Shown here: one piece after another, positions 1 to 9,075 of the stretch
Layout: each line of letters begins with the position of its first letter
Numbering within the stretch: position 1 is the stretch's first letter
Assembly (NCBI RefSeq): GCF_963583255.1
Contig: NC_084819.1
Coordinates: 3,603,501-3,667,500 of the forward strand
Source of the DNA: Pyrus communis
Taxonomy: Eukaryota; Streptophyta; Magnoliopsida; Rosales; Rosaceae
Direction: 5' to 3'
Length of the DNA stretch: 64,000 bases
Notes under the pieces: model-generated
Seen by the model: only the letters and a program-made list of their open reading frames with translations
Told to the model about the DNA's origin: nothing
Databases searched by the model: none
Translations under genes and position numbers: made by a program

Positions 1-193
1 ATATATTAAACTTAGATAATGTAGATCTACAAGATTGGGAGAGAACAATTGAGAGATGAGAAAAAGGTTGCATACATGCAGCATTAATGTTAGATTTTAG
101 TAATTCACAAAATATGTTAGATTATTTTGAACATACTTTACATGGTTTAGTTTTTTATTATTTTCATTTATAGAAATTCAAAATCCAGAACAG

Positions 194-479
194 TGTCACA
201 TCCCCGCCTGGGGGGACCACTTCCCGGGCTCGCTCCACCACCGTAGCACGATATTGTCCGCTTTGGGCCCCGACCATGCCCTCACGGTTTTGTTTTTGGG
301 AACTCACATGAGAACTTCCCGATGGGTCACCCATCCTAGGAGTGCTCTCGCGCGCTACTCGCTTAACTTCGGAGTTCCAATGGAACCCAAAGCCAGTGAG
401 CTCCCAAAATGCCTCGTGCTAGGTAGAGATGAGAATATACATATAAGGATCACTCATTTGGGCGATGTGGAATGTCACA
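194..479 (-). repeat. Cassandra 3' LTR
   Basis: This 286-bp repeat is adjacent to the polypurine tract complement at 482-494. It is the same length as its partner LTR, so no indels distinguish them overall. The 5S-like part spans about 301-425. Confidence 0.85.
301..425 (-). other. 5S rRNA-like segment inside Cassandra LTR
   Basis: On the minus strand this stretch matches plant 5S rRNA over about 120 nt, including the start of box A (AAGCGAGTAGCGCGCGAGAG, complement at 344-364) and an exact C box GATGGGTGACC (complement at 325-335). In Cassandra these signals can drive Pol III transcription from within the LTR. It is not a cellular 5S gene: box A has diverged from GCTTGGGCGAGAG. Confidence 0.75.
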
Positions 480-549
480 ATCCACCCCCCTTAGAGGCCC
501 GACGTCCTCGTCGGCACACCACGGTCAGGGTTAGGTTCTGATACCAAAT

Positions 550-835
550 TGTTACATCCTGGCCCGGGGGGACCACTTCCCTAGCCCGCTCCACCACCGT
601 AGCATGATATTGTCCGCTTTGGGCCCCGACCACGCCCTCACGGTTTTGTTTTTGGGAACTCACATGAGAACTTCCCGATGGGTCACCCATCTTGGGAGTG
701 CTCTCGCACGCTACTCGCTTAACTTCGGAGTTCCAATGGAACCCGAAGCCAGTGAGCTCCCAAAAGGCTTCGTGCTAGGTAGGGATAAGAATATACATAT
801 AAAGATCACTCCCCTGGGCGATGTGGGATGTCACA
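550..835 (-). repeat. Cassandra 5' LTR
   Basis: This 286-bp repeat is adjacent to the primer binding site at 534-546. It is nearly identical to 194-479; the differences are scattered single bases. The 5S-like part spans about 655-780, with the Pol III C-box complement GGTCACCCATC at 681-691. Confidence 0.85.
655..780 (-). other. 5S rRNA-like segment inside second Cassandra LTR
   Basis: This is the second copy of the 5S-like domain, with the exact C-box complement at 681-691 and box-A-like sequence around 700-722. It lies in the 5' LTR, so a Pol III transcript from here would read into the element. Confidence 0.72.
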
Positions 836-1979
836 ACAACATCAGGCAGCTAAAACACATTTTAATATTGATGGTTTTGTTACTTTGATTAACTAAGAAT
901 TTTTAGATCATAATAGGTTAGATGGCAGAAGCGAACAAGAACAAATAAGAACAATTAGAAATTTAGAACAATTACAAATTTGTGATTTACAGTATATAGC
1001 TGAGTATACAACAAATTACTTTAAATATTTAGGAAGAACTGGTAGAATTAGTGATATTAATTTATTAGATACTTATATGATGAAAATAAAAGGACAAATA
1101 GGAGAAAAAATTTGGAATGATTGACAAAAACATCCAAAGAAAAATGATATTGCAATAGGACTCGAATTCAACATGTATATGACATATTTAGACAAGAGTG
1201 TAGCCAAATAAAAGCTAAGAGATAGATTACAAAGCAATTTTACATGAGCTCTAAAAATATAGATTTACCATAATAGTATGGTTGTTAAAAGAAAAATAAG
1301 CAAAAGAAAATATACAAAAGGAAATATAGGTCATATAAACCCTATAAGCAATATACAAATTTCAGCATAAGACCTTCAGGAATATATAGGAAGAGAAAAT
1401 ATATTCTGAAACAATTTAGAAAAAGAAGCGGCAGACATTGGATTAGAAAATATGAAGCACCAAAAGATAAGAGTAATTGTAAATGTTATTCATGTTGAGA
1501 AGTTGGACATATATGGACCTAAATGTCCAAAATTAGGAAAACAGCCTAGAGATAAAGTACATTTGATGGAGTTGTTTAAGTTAGAAGAGGATGAGGATAT
1601 ACAGTCAATATATAATTTAGATGATTTTAGTGATAATGAGAGTATTTATAGTATATAGAGTATTAACATAATAGATTCAGACTCGAAATATTTAAGTAGC
1701 ACAAATAGTAGAAGAGTATATGTGCATATTCATAGAAGAACAACATAAATAAGAATATAAATACATTAATTTAGATTGGCCAGAAAAATATCATAAGTGT
1801 AGTAAATTAGTTGCAAATAAATACTATAATACATATTCAATATTATGTGAAAAATGTTATAGTAATAGGTTATTAGAAGTTAATTAAGTGTAATCACAAG
1901 AAAGTACTGAAATATTAAGAAATATTGTTTATAGTATAGAAAAGGCAAAACATAGTTCTTTAATTACCATAAATTGTGA

Positions 1980-2265
1980 AATAAAATTAACAAAAGAACA
2001 TAAGATACAAACAACAACTATGATAGATACATGGAGTACAAAGAGTGTCATAAGAGAAGAGTTAGTACCAGAAAAATATAGACAAAAATTAGCAAAACTA
2101 GTGAGAATAACACAGTTTGATGAGAGACCAATTTATTTAACACATTGTATTAATAATGAGTCTATTAAAGTTGAAAAACAACAATTTAATTTACCACTAA
2201 CATTTATTTCACCAGTAGAATCATACCCATTTATTTTAGGTTTAAACTTTTTGAAAAGCTTATAA
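1980..2265 (+). pseudogene. Caulimovirid aspartic protease region
   Basis: An 81-codon open stretch (2020-2265) starts MIDTWSTKSVIREELVP and ends with a hydrophobic YPFILGLNFL motif, the usual end of retropepsin folds just before the RT. The catalytic triplet expected as D-[TS]-G reads D-T-W at the start of the stretch, so the Gly is lost. It is preceded at 1960-2010 by an in-frame T-rich segment. Family role: maturation of the viral polyprotein. Confidence 0.5.
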
Positions 2266-2589
2266 GGTTTTTTATTTATGAATCCTTGCATAACATTTTT
2301 TTAAAAAGACATTACAATAATTGATCAAAGTAATACTGAAGAAGCATACAAAAGTATAAGTATAGAAGAGTTTAGTGGCCAAGATGGTTATTATTTAAAA
2401 AATTCAAAAGAAAATGATGAGCATAATAATATAGAAGGGTTTGATGAAGAAAGATTTGAAATGAGTATCCGATTTTAGAAAAATGAAGCTGTGTAGAAAT
2501 ATAATAGTTAGATAGGCCAAAGAATTTAGAAGAATTATTATAATTAACAAAACAAACTAATTGTAGGAGAAGACCAACAGTTACATTGG

Positions 2590-3290
2590 AATAAAAATAA
2601 AATATTAGTAAAATTAGATATAATTAATCCAGATTTAACCATTAAGATAGCTGATATGCCTTGTAATTTATTAGCTAAAGAAGAGTTTAAGTAACAAATA
2701 AAAAAGTTGTTAAATTTGAAAGTAATTAGACCCTCTAAGTCTAGACATAGATCAGTAGCATTTATTGTAAGAAAACATTCAGAACTAAAGAGAGGTAAAG
2801 CTAGAATAATTTATAATTACAAGAGATTAAACGATAATACATATGAAGATAGTTATAAGTTACCAAATAAGGATGAGCTTATAAATAAAATTCAAGAGAG
2901 TAAATATTTTAGCAAATTTGATTGTAAATCAGGATTTTGACAAAAATGATTAGCGGAAGAATCAATTGAGTGGACAACTTTTACTTGTCCAGAAGGACAT
3001 TTTGAGTGGCTTTTTATGCCATTTGGACTTAAAAATGCTCTATCGCTCTTTCAAAGAAAGATGGATCAAATTTTCAAGAAATATAATAATTTTTGTAGTG
3101 TTTATGTATATGATATTTTAGTACATAATACAAATATAAATGAACATAGAAAGCACTTAGAGATATTTTTATAAGAATTCATCAATAATGGAATTGTTAA
3201 TAGAAAAAATAAAATAGTATTAGAAAAGTAAGATATATAATTTTTAGGAAGTATATCAAGTCATATACAATACAATTACAATATCATATA
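2590..3290 (+). pseudogene. Caulimovirid reverse transcriptase region, broken
   Basis: The open part at 2707-2940 carries the RT signature ARIIYNYKRLND and continues to FDCKSGF at the TGA at 2938. Past two TGA stops the same frame goes on with WTTFTCPEGHFEWLFMPFGL, the palm motif. The active-site box near 3105 reads Y-V-Y-D instead of Y-V-D-D, so a catalytic Asp is gone. Family role: reverse transcription of pregenomic RNA. The nearest look is the petuvirus/florendovirus side of Caulimoviridae, not Gypsy, since no integrase follows. Confidence 0.72.
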
Positions 3291-3299
3291 GTTAAAAAT

Positions 3300-3935
3300 G
3301 TCTTAGAATTTCCAGATAAATTAGAAGATAAAAAACAGTTACAAGCATTTTTAGGATTATTAAATTATGCAAGAAATTTTATCCCTGATTTAGGTAGAAA
3401 AATAGCAGTATTACATAGTAAAACTAGCAAAACTGGACAAAAGTATTTTAATAGTGAAGATATTAAATTAGTTCAAAATATAAAGGAAGAAATTACTAAA
3501 CTTAAGCCATTAACATTATCATTAGATGATAGTTACGAAATAGTGGAAACAGATGCTTCATTATTATGATGGTCAAGTATACTATACAAAAAAAAAAATA
3601 AGGAGTCACCAAAGTCTGACGAACAAGTTTATAGATATTCAACAGGAAAATTTAGTGATGTACAGTCAAGATTACCGTAAACGGATTTAGAAATTTTAGG
3701 AATAATTAACTCACTAGAAACATTCTCTTTATTTCTACATGATGAAATATTTACGATTAGAACAGATTGTCAAAATATAGTTTCTTATTATAACAAAATA
3801 CATGCTAATAAACAGGGAGTCTGAAAATGGGTTAATTTTGTAGATTCAATTACGGGAAATGATTTTAACCCAATTTTTGAACATATGAAAGGTAATGACA
3901 ATACATTAGCTGATATCTTATCAAGATTAATTTGT
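3300..3935 (+). pseudogene. Caulimovirid RNase H region, broken
   Basis: An RT connection segment (FLGLLNYARNFIP-like, 3340-3400) is followed by an RNase H core: a VETDAS motif near 3547, then E-containing TDLEILGIINSLE near 3680-3720, and RTDCQ near 3760. These supply the usual D-E-D catalytic positions, though TGA and TAA stops near 3569, 3679 and 3823 cut the frame. The segment ends with the DNTLADILSRL motif typical of the end of RNase H. Confidence 0.65.
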
Positions 3936-4016
3936 TGAATATGAATGGAATATCGTAGACCATCATCCTCAAATAGCACAAGACCATAAGGTAGAAGAGC
4001 ACATTTCAATAGCATA

Positions 4017-5240
4017 ATGATGCACCATGAGCTTCTGTCATTCAATGGTTTTCAAAATAGCATAAGCAGACCAACATCACCACCATTACCCACTTTCAAT
4101 TTTATTGGCAATATTGTTGAAGAAATCAGAAATCCAACTCTGAGGTATAGGACAATGGTACCAAAACTCTCTGATAAGCAACAAGTTCTCTTAAATAATT
4201 TTTGGAACATTCAAATCAAATAGCCAAACATGAGGTTAGGTCATGAAAAACTAATTAAAGCCTTAAAACATGAGTTTGATAGTTTTACTTTCAATTTCCA
4301 TCAAAGCCAACATCATATTCATTCTCTTGAGCACAACCTTCAAGTCATTTCTAGAGATCATGAGTCATTACTTAGTAAGTTTACCAAAATGAATCAAGAA
4401 CTCCAATCCCTTATAATGCAGTAAAAGACAAGTGACATCCTGAAAAAAGAATTGAAAATAGGTTTGAAAACTGATCAACATAAGAATAAAGAAAAAGAAG
4501 TTATTGAACTCATAGAACAAGAGGCTAATGTGCCCATATAAGAGATTAAGATTGAGTTCTTAGAAAAAGATATTGAAATGGAACAACATCAAAATAATGA
4601 GCTAGGATTAACATGAAAGATTTTAGACCATGTCATTTTAGTTATGAGCATTGAAAAAAGCATAATGTAGTAAAAGTTACCCTGGCCTTACTATTAAAGT
4701 TTGACTACTTTGATAAAATCTTTATTAACTATATTTCCCAACTAGAATCATACCCTGAAAAGCTTACAAAAGTAACAAAATATTATCTAGAGCACTGGAA
4801 AGAAATTCGCATAAGTTTTTATCAGTAGTCATCCAAACTGGTATGCACATATGCATAAGGAGAAAACTAGACATATAACCATGATTAATGAAGAGTCCTT
4901 TAGACTATCCCCTATCTCCTCACACAGGTGGACTCATTCATACAAAAATATTCTAAAATATTGAGGGATCCAAATGTTCATCTTAGACGAATTTGAATAT
5001 TTTAGGTATGATATGTTACTAGTAGTAGAAGAAGAAGAAATGCATATTTACAGTAAAACAAAACTCAATCATCAGTCCTACTGGAAACCTCAAATTTTCA
5101 AAGAAGAAAAAACAAACATGTATTACAAGGTGAAAGAAGATAGAGAAAGTGATGCAGAGCTACTGGAAGGCGATAAACAGTACTGGAACAACTTGACAGA
5201 AGAAGAGCTGCATAATATTGACAACACGATGGAAGCATGA
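4017..5240 (+). pseudogene. Unassigned ORF region downstream of the pararetroviral RNase H
   Basis: Three open stretches (4017-4223, 4230-4424, 4974-5240) lie in series with short broken gaps. The first has a Pro/Ser/Thr-rich start; the second (about 60 codons) is hydrophilic with heptad-like spacing and could form a coiled coil; the last is acidic with many Glu and Tyr. Position after RNase H would suit a transactivator or other 3' ORF of a caulimovirid, but I recognise no motif, and the ORF could be lineage-specific. Confidence 0.4.
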
Positions 5241-5399
5241 AAAGCTGGCAGTAAATTAGCATAAGTTGAATAACATCATATAAATAATGTATTTTTAGAC
5301 AGAAATGTCAACATCATTGTGGACTCCACTACAATAATGAAATAATGATATAAAAGTAAATAAAGAAAAGTACTTGATCTATTGTGGACTTTTCATACG

Positions 5400-5859
5400 C
5401 AAAATGTCATTTTGATCAAGAATAAATAGTGCTATCCCCTTTTTGTTAAAACTCTAAAAAAAAAAAAAAATTTGAAAAGGGAGGTAGAGTTTAAAGTTTA
5501 CCCAATTTCGAATAAACTTTTAAATTTTTGTTAAAATTGGCAGATTTCGTTAATACTTCTGACATATCCGTTAAATTATTATATCCGTCTAAATTAATGT
5601 TTGACATTCCCTAAAATTTCATTTTAAATTTCTATCGAAATCAACTGATATCGATATCGATATTTACACAAATATTCATTTTGATATTTCTATTGATCCA
5701 AGGACGTTGAGGATGTGCAAAAAATGTAGTAGCACAAGACTTCCGAATTTATGAGGTGCCCCAAAATTTTTTATCTTTCTATATATTACATATGCATATA
5801 AATTTTCTAATAAAAAATTTAAAACTGAAAAAAAAAATCACCATCAATTTAATTTGGGT
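5400..5859. other. AT-rich intergenic segment
   Basis: The segment holds an A-run near 5458-5470, runs of T, and no ORF, RNA gene or clear repeat that I can support. It joins the pararetrovirus remnant to the long-TIR element. Confidence 0.4.
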
Positions 5860-7286
5860 TTTATTACAAATGGTCTCTGAAATTGACCCTCACCGTCAAG
5901 ATGATCCTTAAAATTGAAAATCAATCAATGTAATCCTTAAAAATAGATGTTGCAAATCAATATGGTTATTCTGTCACAATTCTTTTAAAAATTTTGTTAA
6001 GTGATAATGTGATACATAAATGGGCCCCATAAGTTATTTTCTCTCACAAATGGTCCTTGAAATTAACCTACGACATCAAAATGGTCCTTAAAATTGACCC
6101 ACAACATCAAAATGGTCTCTGAAATTGACCCGCGACATCAAAATGGTTCCTGAAATTCAAAATTGATCAATGTAGTCATGCAAATAAATGTCTCAAACCA
6201 ATGTAATCATTCCGTTACAATTTTGTTAAGAATTCTGTTATGTGCCGATGTGACACATAAATTGGCCACACAAGTCTAATTAAATTAAAAAAAAAAATAC
6301 AAATAGGCTTAATAATTTAATAGTTAATAAAAAAATTGTCAACCCAAAAATCCAGTCCTGCAATCACCTCTGATCCTATACCACATTTCTCTACCTCATT
6401 CGCTCTCTATTCTCTAAAAAAAAAAAAAAAAAAAAAAAATTCTCAATACACTCATCTTTACACACTTCGACATCCTTCACCGAATTGAACCTGGATCGAG
6501 ATCACATTTGGTGACAGCTTGGCCTATTGGCAACGACTTTTGGGATATAACCATTAACATTTGGGTGATCAACATCAGCACAACCTTTAATCTTAAAGAG
6601 CTTGTTTGATGCTTTCCTGATGGTCTGGTGATGCAAAAAACGACGAGGTTTGCCTTTAGACAATGAGGTTATAACCGATGTGTGTATATTGTTGGTTGAA
6701 AACTATTTCCACACCCCTTCTTAGGCCTTGGTTAAGCCTTATACATTTGAGAATTTATGGAAGAGATCTCTATTCAGAGTAGGCCCTACTATAAGAAATT
6801 TTTTTTTTATTGTGCAAAAAGGTATTTAGACAAAATTTTTAATTATTGAACCCATATTAGCACATAATAATTTTTTTTTGTTTTATTGAATTGTGACGAA
6901 AAAATTATATTGATTTGCAACACTTATTTTCAAATACTACATTGATTGTATTCAATTTTAGGGACGATATTGATGATGTGGGTCAATTTCAGGGATCATC
7001 TTGATGGTGTGGATCAATTTCAGGGATCATCTTGATGGTGTGGGTCAATTTCAGGAATCATCTTGATGGTGTAGGTCAATTTTAAGAACCATTTGTGATA
7101 AAAACTAGTAAATCTTGTGGGGCCCATTTATGTGCCACATCAACATTTAATGAAAATTTTAACAGAATTGTGATAAAAGAATCACATTGATTTGCGATAC
7201 CTATTTTCAGGGACTACATTGATTGAATTTTAATTTCAGGAATCATCTTGATGGTGATGGTTAATTTCAATGACCATTTGTGATAA
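5860..7286. mobile_element. Long terminal-inverted-repeat element (MULE-like)
   Basis: The left end TTTATTACAAATGGTC (from about 5860) is matched in inverted orientation by GACCATTTGTGATAAA ending near 7286. The inverted similarity continues inward for over 100 bp, covering the phrases about TCAATGTAATCC, GCAAATCAATATGG and TCTGTCACAATTC. Extra copies of the terminal phrase repeat at 6045-6160 on the left and at 6980-7085 on the right. No transposase is seen. No convincing target duplication was found, so the superfamily is inferred from long TIRs only. A related fragment occurs at 41380-41545. Confidence 0.55.
6980..7085. repeat. Short tandem array within the TIR element
   Basis: About three consecutive units of roughly 38 bp read CAATTTCAGGGATCATCTTG followed by ATGGTGTGGGT, with small changes between units. 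They are amplified pieces of the element's own terminal repeat. Confidence 0.6.
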
Positions 7287-7289
7287 ATT

Positions 7290-8000
7290 TTTTTTATCAC
7301 AATTAATTAAGTGGAGCTTATACTTAATATATTAACTTTCCACCTTTATCTAGCAATAGAAAAAACTTGTGTATTACTTGCCACGCGTACATTCTGACAA
7401 CAACAAGAAAGCGAGGCGTGTATTTGTCTCCCCACTTTTGCCACAACTTCCACATCCACCTTAGGACTCCATGGAGACTTGAGTATATTGATAACATTCT
7501 AAACTTTCTTCACTTTTTTTTAGTAATAAAAAATTAACTTGTGTATCTTTCCGTCACAAATACAAGCGTATTTTCGTATCTATCCTTTAGTCATGCTCTA
7601 TCTTTTCATGGTTGAACCCTAAATCATGATTCATGGCAATTGGATATTATTCAATTTGTAAAAGTGGGATACTGATTTTATTAACTTCTTGAGCTTTGTA
7701 TAAATATATTGTCCAAACAATAAATATGTTGTTCACCAAAACAAAACAATAAATATGTTTTTAAATAAGAAGAATTTTTTTTTTTTAAATTTGCACAAGA
7801 TCTCAAAATATTAAAGACAGCCCTGTATGATGTCGATATTTTCTATTGTCGAAATCGATACTGATATACTACGTTATGCCACGTTTACGTAAAATGATTT
7901 TCGTCAAGTGAGTTAATAAAGGTAGAATGACTTAATTAGCCTTGTGCATGACGTGGACTTTAATTAATGGGGTATTGTTTCGTACAATTCAAATACATTT
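7290..8000. other. Intergenic region upstream of TAF1
   Basis: AT-rich DNA without a supported gene. It contains T-rich and A-rich runs and lies directly upstream of the putative TAF1 leader exon, so the promoter is probably here. I see no TATA box I would defend. Confidence 0.35.
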
Positions 8001-8039
8001 TTCTTATAAAAACAAACGCAATGCAAAATACAGGAAAAA

Positions 8040-8262
8040 TTGTGTCCCCTCTATCGAAGTCCTTCCTCTGCCCAGTTCTTCTGATTCGCGTGCCTCCACA
8101 TCCAATCTCCATCTCCCGTTGCTTTCTATGCTGTCCGCATTGAGAATTTTCGAAGCTGCTCTCCGGTTTTGATCGATGCCAATTGAGGAAAAGAGTGTGG
8201 AGGATTTAGGGCTTGCTGCAGTATCTGGAATTCAAGAAATCGAGCGCTCAGAAGAAGGCCAG
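8040..8262 (+). other. Putative 5' leader exon of TAF1
   Basis: C/T-rich, less AT-rich sequence of leader-exon type ends at a possible donor, CCAG|GTTTCA at 8262/8263, with a second candidate at 8275/8276 (TTAAG|GTCTG). It would splice to the acceptor at 12807/12808 that opens the first certain coding exon of TAF1. It contains an ATG at 8176. No transcript evidence is available, so exon identity is inferred from composition and splice signals. Confidence 0.4.
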
Positions 8263-8274
8263 GTTTCAAATTAA
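8176..8274 (+). CDS. Possible uORF or alternative TAF1 N-terminus
   Basis: The ATG at 8176 opens a 32-codon frame (MPIEEKSVEDLGLAAV at its start) ending at a TAA at 8272-8274. If the exon ends at 8262, codon 29 is complete and the frame continues without a stop through the 12 leader bases 12808-12819 into the TAF1 ATG, which would make a 33-residue N-terminal extension. If the donor at 8275 is used, it is a uORF. Neither reading is confirmed. Confidence 0.3.
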   Translation: MPIEEKSVEDLGLAAVSGIQEIERSEEGQVSN

Positions 8275-9075
8275 GGTCTGTATCTGTTCATCAAGCCCTA
8301 GTTTATTTATGTGAAATATTCGGAGAAATACCATTTCGTCGTAGAAATTCAGCAATTGAAAGCGGTGTTTTCTGGCAATTTCCTCTTGCTGCTATTACTG
8401 TTTCTGGAGATTTGTATATGGAAATGGTATCCCAAACCTGCTCTCGGTCCAAGAAATGATTTTAGATGTTTTGGAATGCGATGTCGAATTCTCAATTGCC
8501 CTTAAAACTTGGTGTTTCCATGGTTCTTTTTCTGGAGTCAATAAATAGTTGTAAAATTTCAGCGGTAGATTGATGGAAATTCGTCTAATTTGCGCCGTTA
8601 TTCTCACTGAATCAAAGCCGAGCTGCCCAACCTGCCCATTGTTCTTGTATAGTAGTTCTTATTGTCTTCGCAGAAAAGTAGGGTTTAATTCTCCTCTCTC
8701 TTTCTTCCCATCTCCCTCTCCTTATTCCACTGCCTCCCTGATTCTCTCTCCATACTCCCCATTCGTTGCATTCGAATCCTATACTGTTCGTACTGGTATA
8801 GAGAAAGCCAAAAGTACGCTGCCTACATAGGTTTATCCTGTCTGCATCTATTTGTAAAACAAGCGGCAAGTTCTTCCCAACTAGGTATTCAAATGTTCTT
8901 CTGAGTTTTCCTTTCCTCTTTCCTTTCTGATTGATTGATTGTAATTCTATCTCGTTATTATTGTGATTTGATCTTTTTATTTTTTTGCCCTTGCACATTT
9001 ATGTTGTTTCTAATTTTTTTGATGGATTCTCCTTATATTTCGTAAATGAGATTTGTCCGGTATTTGTTAGAGAGA

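Larger units (their letters stand above)
194..837 (-). mobile_element. Cassandra TRIM retrotransposon, complete, minus strand
   Basis: Two direct repeats of 286 bp (194-479 and 550-835) begin and end TGTCACA or TGTTACA and flank only 70 bp of internal DNA. Read on the minus strand, a tRNA-Met type primer binding site (TGGTATCAGAACC, 534-546) sits next to the right-hand LTR, and a purine tract (482-494) sits next to the left-hand one, so 550-835 is the 5' LTR. Both LTRs carry a 5S rRNA-like segment, the defining trait of Cassandra. There is no coding capacity, as expected of a TRIM. Flanks aacag (189-193) and aacat (838-842) look like a slightly decayed 5-bp target duplication, leaving two extra bases at the right end. 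Confidence 0.88.
1..1660 (+). pseudogene. Caulimovirid capsid (coat) region, broken and interrupted
   Basis: Short frames on both sides of the Cassandra insertion (1-193 and 843-1660) read as one capsid domain, including a stretch like ICDLQYIAEYT near 970-1010. The zinc knuckle lies at about 1484-1530: C-x2-C-x4-H is visible in one frame with a TGA inside it, and the last Cys is only reached after a frame change. The tail (1560-1655) is acidic. In the family this protein forms the virion shell and the knuckle binds nucleic acid. Several in-frame stops (for example near 1122, 1208 and 1243) rule out function. Confidence 0.6.
1..5400 (+). mobile_element. Endogenous pararetrovirus (Caulimoviridae-like) remnant
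   Basis: Translated fragments in three forward frames follow the caulimovirid order: capsid with a zinc knuckle, aspartic protease, reverse transcriptase, RNase H, then another ORF region. No LTRs flank it and no integrase is seen, which fits an integrated pararetrovirus rather than a Gypsy element. The copy is dead: stops interrupt every domain and at least one frameshift is visible. Many stops are TGA where the family has Trp, or TAA/TAG where Gln is expected, the pattern left by cytosine deamination in methylated DNA. The left end lies outside the window and the right end near 5.4 kb is an estimate. Genus (petuvirus- or florendovirus-like) is not resolved. Confidence 0.75.

Noticed and set aside
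254..888. Open frames across the Cassandra LTRs (95, 94 and 71 codons)
   Set aside because: They run through 5S-like repeat sequence and recur because the LTR is repeated; TRIM elements do not code.
1..5400. Gypsy LTR retrotransposon instead of pararetrovirus
   Set aside because: No LTRs or integrase; capsid-knuckle and RNase H end motifs and gene order fit Caulimoviridae better.
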